DNA from: DASZPL01 sp035550315
Lineage (GTDB): Bacteria; Actinomycetota; Actinomycetes; JAFAQI01
Assembly (NCBI GenBank): GCA_035550315.1
Contig: DASZPL010000030.1
Coordinates: forward strand, 1 to 21,324
Reading direction: 5' to 3'
DNA length: 21,324 nucleotides
The notes under the pieces are model-generated. The model was not told the DNA's origin. It was given only the letters and a program-made list of their open reading frames with translations, and did no database searches. Of the stretch, positions 20,362-21,324 are shown in pieces. How positions within the stretch are numbered: the first letter of the stretch is position 1; each line of letters begins with the position of its first letter. The position numbers and the translations under genes were made by a program.

Positions 20362-21324
20362 ATGCCGCAAATCCGCCTGACCGTCGACGGCTCCCCGCAT
20401 GTCGCGGAGCAGGGACGGACGGCGGGCGAGGTGCTGGCCGACCTCGGCATCGACGCGGTCGTCGTCCGCGCCAACGAAGAGGTGCTGCACGACCTGGCGT
20501 GGGCGCCCGAGGACGGCGACGTGCTCGAGTCGGTGCCGATCGACTCGCCGGAAGGGCTCGCCGTGCTGCGGCACTCCACCGCGCACGTGCTGGCACAGGC
20601 CGTGCAGCAGGCCTTCCCGCAGGCGCGGCTGGGCATCGGCCCGCCGATCACGAACGGCTTCTACTACGACTTCGACGTGGACCGGCCGTTCACCCCGGAA
20701 GACCTCGACGAGCTCGAGCAGCGGATGCGCGCGATCGTCGCGGAGGGCCAGTCGTTCGTGCGGCGCGTGGTCAGTGATGACGAGGCGCGCGACGAGCTCG
20801 CCGACGAGCCGTTCAAGCTCGAGCTGATCGGGCTGAAGGGGGCCGGCGCGGCGGAGGCCGCCGAGGGCGCCGACGTCGAGGTCGGCGGCCCGGAGCTGAC
20901 GATCTACGACAACCTGCACCCGGACGGCACGCTGGCCTGGAAGGACCTCTGCCGTGGGCCGCACCTGCCGTCGACGGCGCTGATTCCGGCGGATGCGTTC
21001 AAGCTGATGCGGTCGGCGGCGGCGTACTGGCGGGGGAGTGAGCGCAACCCGCAGCTGCAGCGGATCTACGGCACCGCGTGGCCGAATGAGCCCGGGCTGG
21101 CAGCCCACCTGGAGTTTCTGGAAGAGGCCGAGAAGCGCGACCATCGCCGGCTGGGCGCGGAGCTCGACCTGTTCTCCTTCCCGGACGAGATCGGGTCGGG
21201 GCTGGTCGTGTTTCACCCGAAGGGCGGGGTCGTCAAGCGCGTGATGGAGGACTACGTCCGCCAGCGCCACATCGACGAAGGCTTTTCCTACGTCGGCTCG
21301 CCGCACATCTCGAAGCAGGGGCTG
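20362..21324 (+). CDS. thrS: Threonyl-tRNA synthetase, 5' part (runs off window)
   Basis: The first 321 residues of threonyl-tRNA synthetase are present and the frame is open to the last base. The protein charges tRNA-Thr and edits mischarged serine. Domains in order are an N-terminal TGS domain (about 1-62, MPQIRLTVDG start) and the editing domain with its HxxxH motif (His71, His75 in HSTAHVLAQA) and CxxxH motif (Cys197, His201 in LCRGPHLPST). Next come YWRGSERNPQLQRIYGTAW at 222-240 and the start of the class II catalytic core, ending in GSPHISKQGL. ATG 20362 gives the standard N-terminus. No T-box or other long leader fits in the short upstream gap. Confidence 0.97.
   Translation, partial: MPQIRLTVDGSPHVAEQGRTAGEVLADLGIDAVVVRANEEVLHDLAWAPEDGDVLESVPIDSPEGLAVLRHSTAHVLAQAVQQAFPQARLGIGPPITNGFYYDFDVDRPFTPEDLDELEQRMRAIVAEGQSFVRRVVSDDEARDELADEPFKLELIGLKGAGAAEAAEGADVEVGGPELTIYDNLHPDGTLAWKDLCRGPHLPSTALIPADAFKLMRSAAAYWRGSERNPQLQRIYGTAWPNEPGLAAHLEFLEEAEKRDHRRLGAELDLFSFPDEIGSGLVVFHPKGGVVKRVMEDYVRQRHIDEGFSYVGSPHISKQGL

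Noticed and set aside
1..21324. CRISPR arrays, IS elements, phage genes or toxin-antitoxin and other defence systems
   Set aside because: No regularly spaced repeats, transposase, integrase or recognisable defence domains were seen. Apart from the cluster at 885-953 the window is ordinary chromosomal gene content.

Overview
The window is very GC-rich, with strong G/C preference at third codon positions and frequent GTG starts, and reads as a chromosomal segment of an actinobacterium. Lineage markers agree: an SsgA/SsgB-family morphogenesis protein, coproporphyrin-type heme genes with the actinobacterial set of ChdC catalytic residues, a LigC-type ATP-dependent DNA ligase, an MmyB-like regulator, a DUF3467 protein and a Gly-Cys-Val tRNA cluster. 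The SsgB-type gene points to a filamentous or sporulating lineage or a relative of one. No phage, IS, CRISPR or plasmid functions are visible.

Layout. (1) 1-3108: the 3' end of a coproporphyrinogen oxidase gene (cgoX) and the coproheme decarboxylase gene chdC, on the + strand, flank a PQQ-propeller lipoprotein gene on the - strand. A compact repeat/palindrome cluster supplies the last codons and stop of cgoX. (2) 3122-9046: a - strand block reading from the right as a large secreted ceramidase-like hydrolase, a sedolisin-like (S53) secreted peptidase with a His/Arg tract, ligC and msrB. (3) 9071-10589: a + strand block with a YihY/BrkB membrane protein, a small two-helix membrane protein and a DUF3467 protein, closed by a long hairpin. 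(4) 10783-11040: three - strand tRNAs (Gly-GCC, Cys-GCA, Val-GAC in transcript order). (5) 11149-19748: a histidine-utilisation region: a ureohydrolase (probable HutG), a class IV PLP enzyme and HutH in a tightly overlapping operon, then a divergent MmyB regulator / DHA2 exporter pair, then hutU-hutI. (6) 19762-21324: ssgB (- strand), tRNA-Val-CAC and the 5' part of thrS.

How the genes work together. CgoX and ChdC are steps of coproporphyrin-dependent heme synthesis; the ferrochelatase step that joins them is not in the window. HutH, HutU, HutI and the HutG-like ureohydrolase can take histidine through urocanate, imidazolone propionate and formiminoglutamate to glutamate plus formamide. The MmyB regulator and exporter share an intergenic region with inverted repeats over both putative -35 boxes, which suggests an autoregulated efflux module lodged inside the hut locus. 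The ceramidase-like protein and the peptidase look like exported scavenging enzymes.

The most striking pattern not tied to one gene is in translation-start architecture. At ten probable transcription-unit starts a -10-like hexamer (A at position 2, T at position 6) lies exactly 6 nt, or once 7 nt, upstream of the start codon, usually without a Shine-Dalgarno sequence. This points to widespread leaderless mRNAs. I did not find a convincing wholly new defence or mobile system here.
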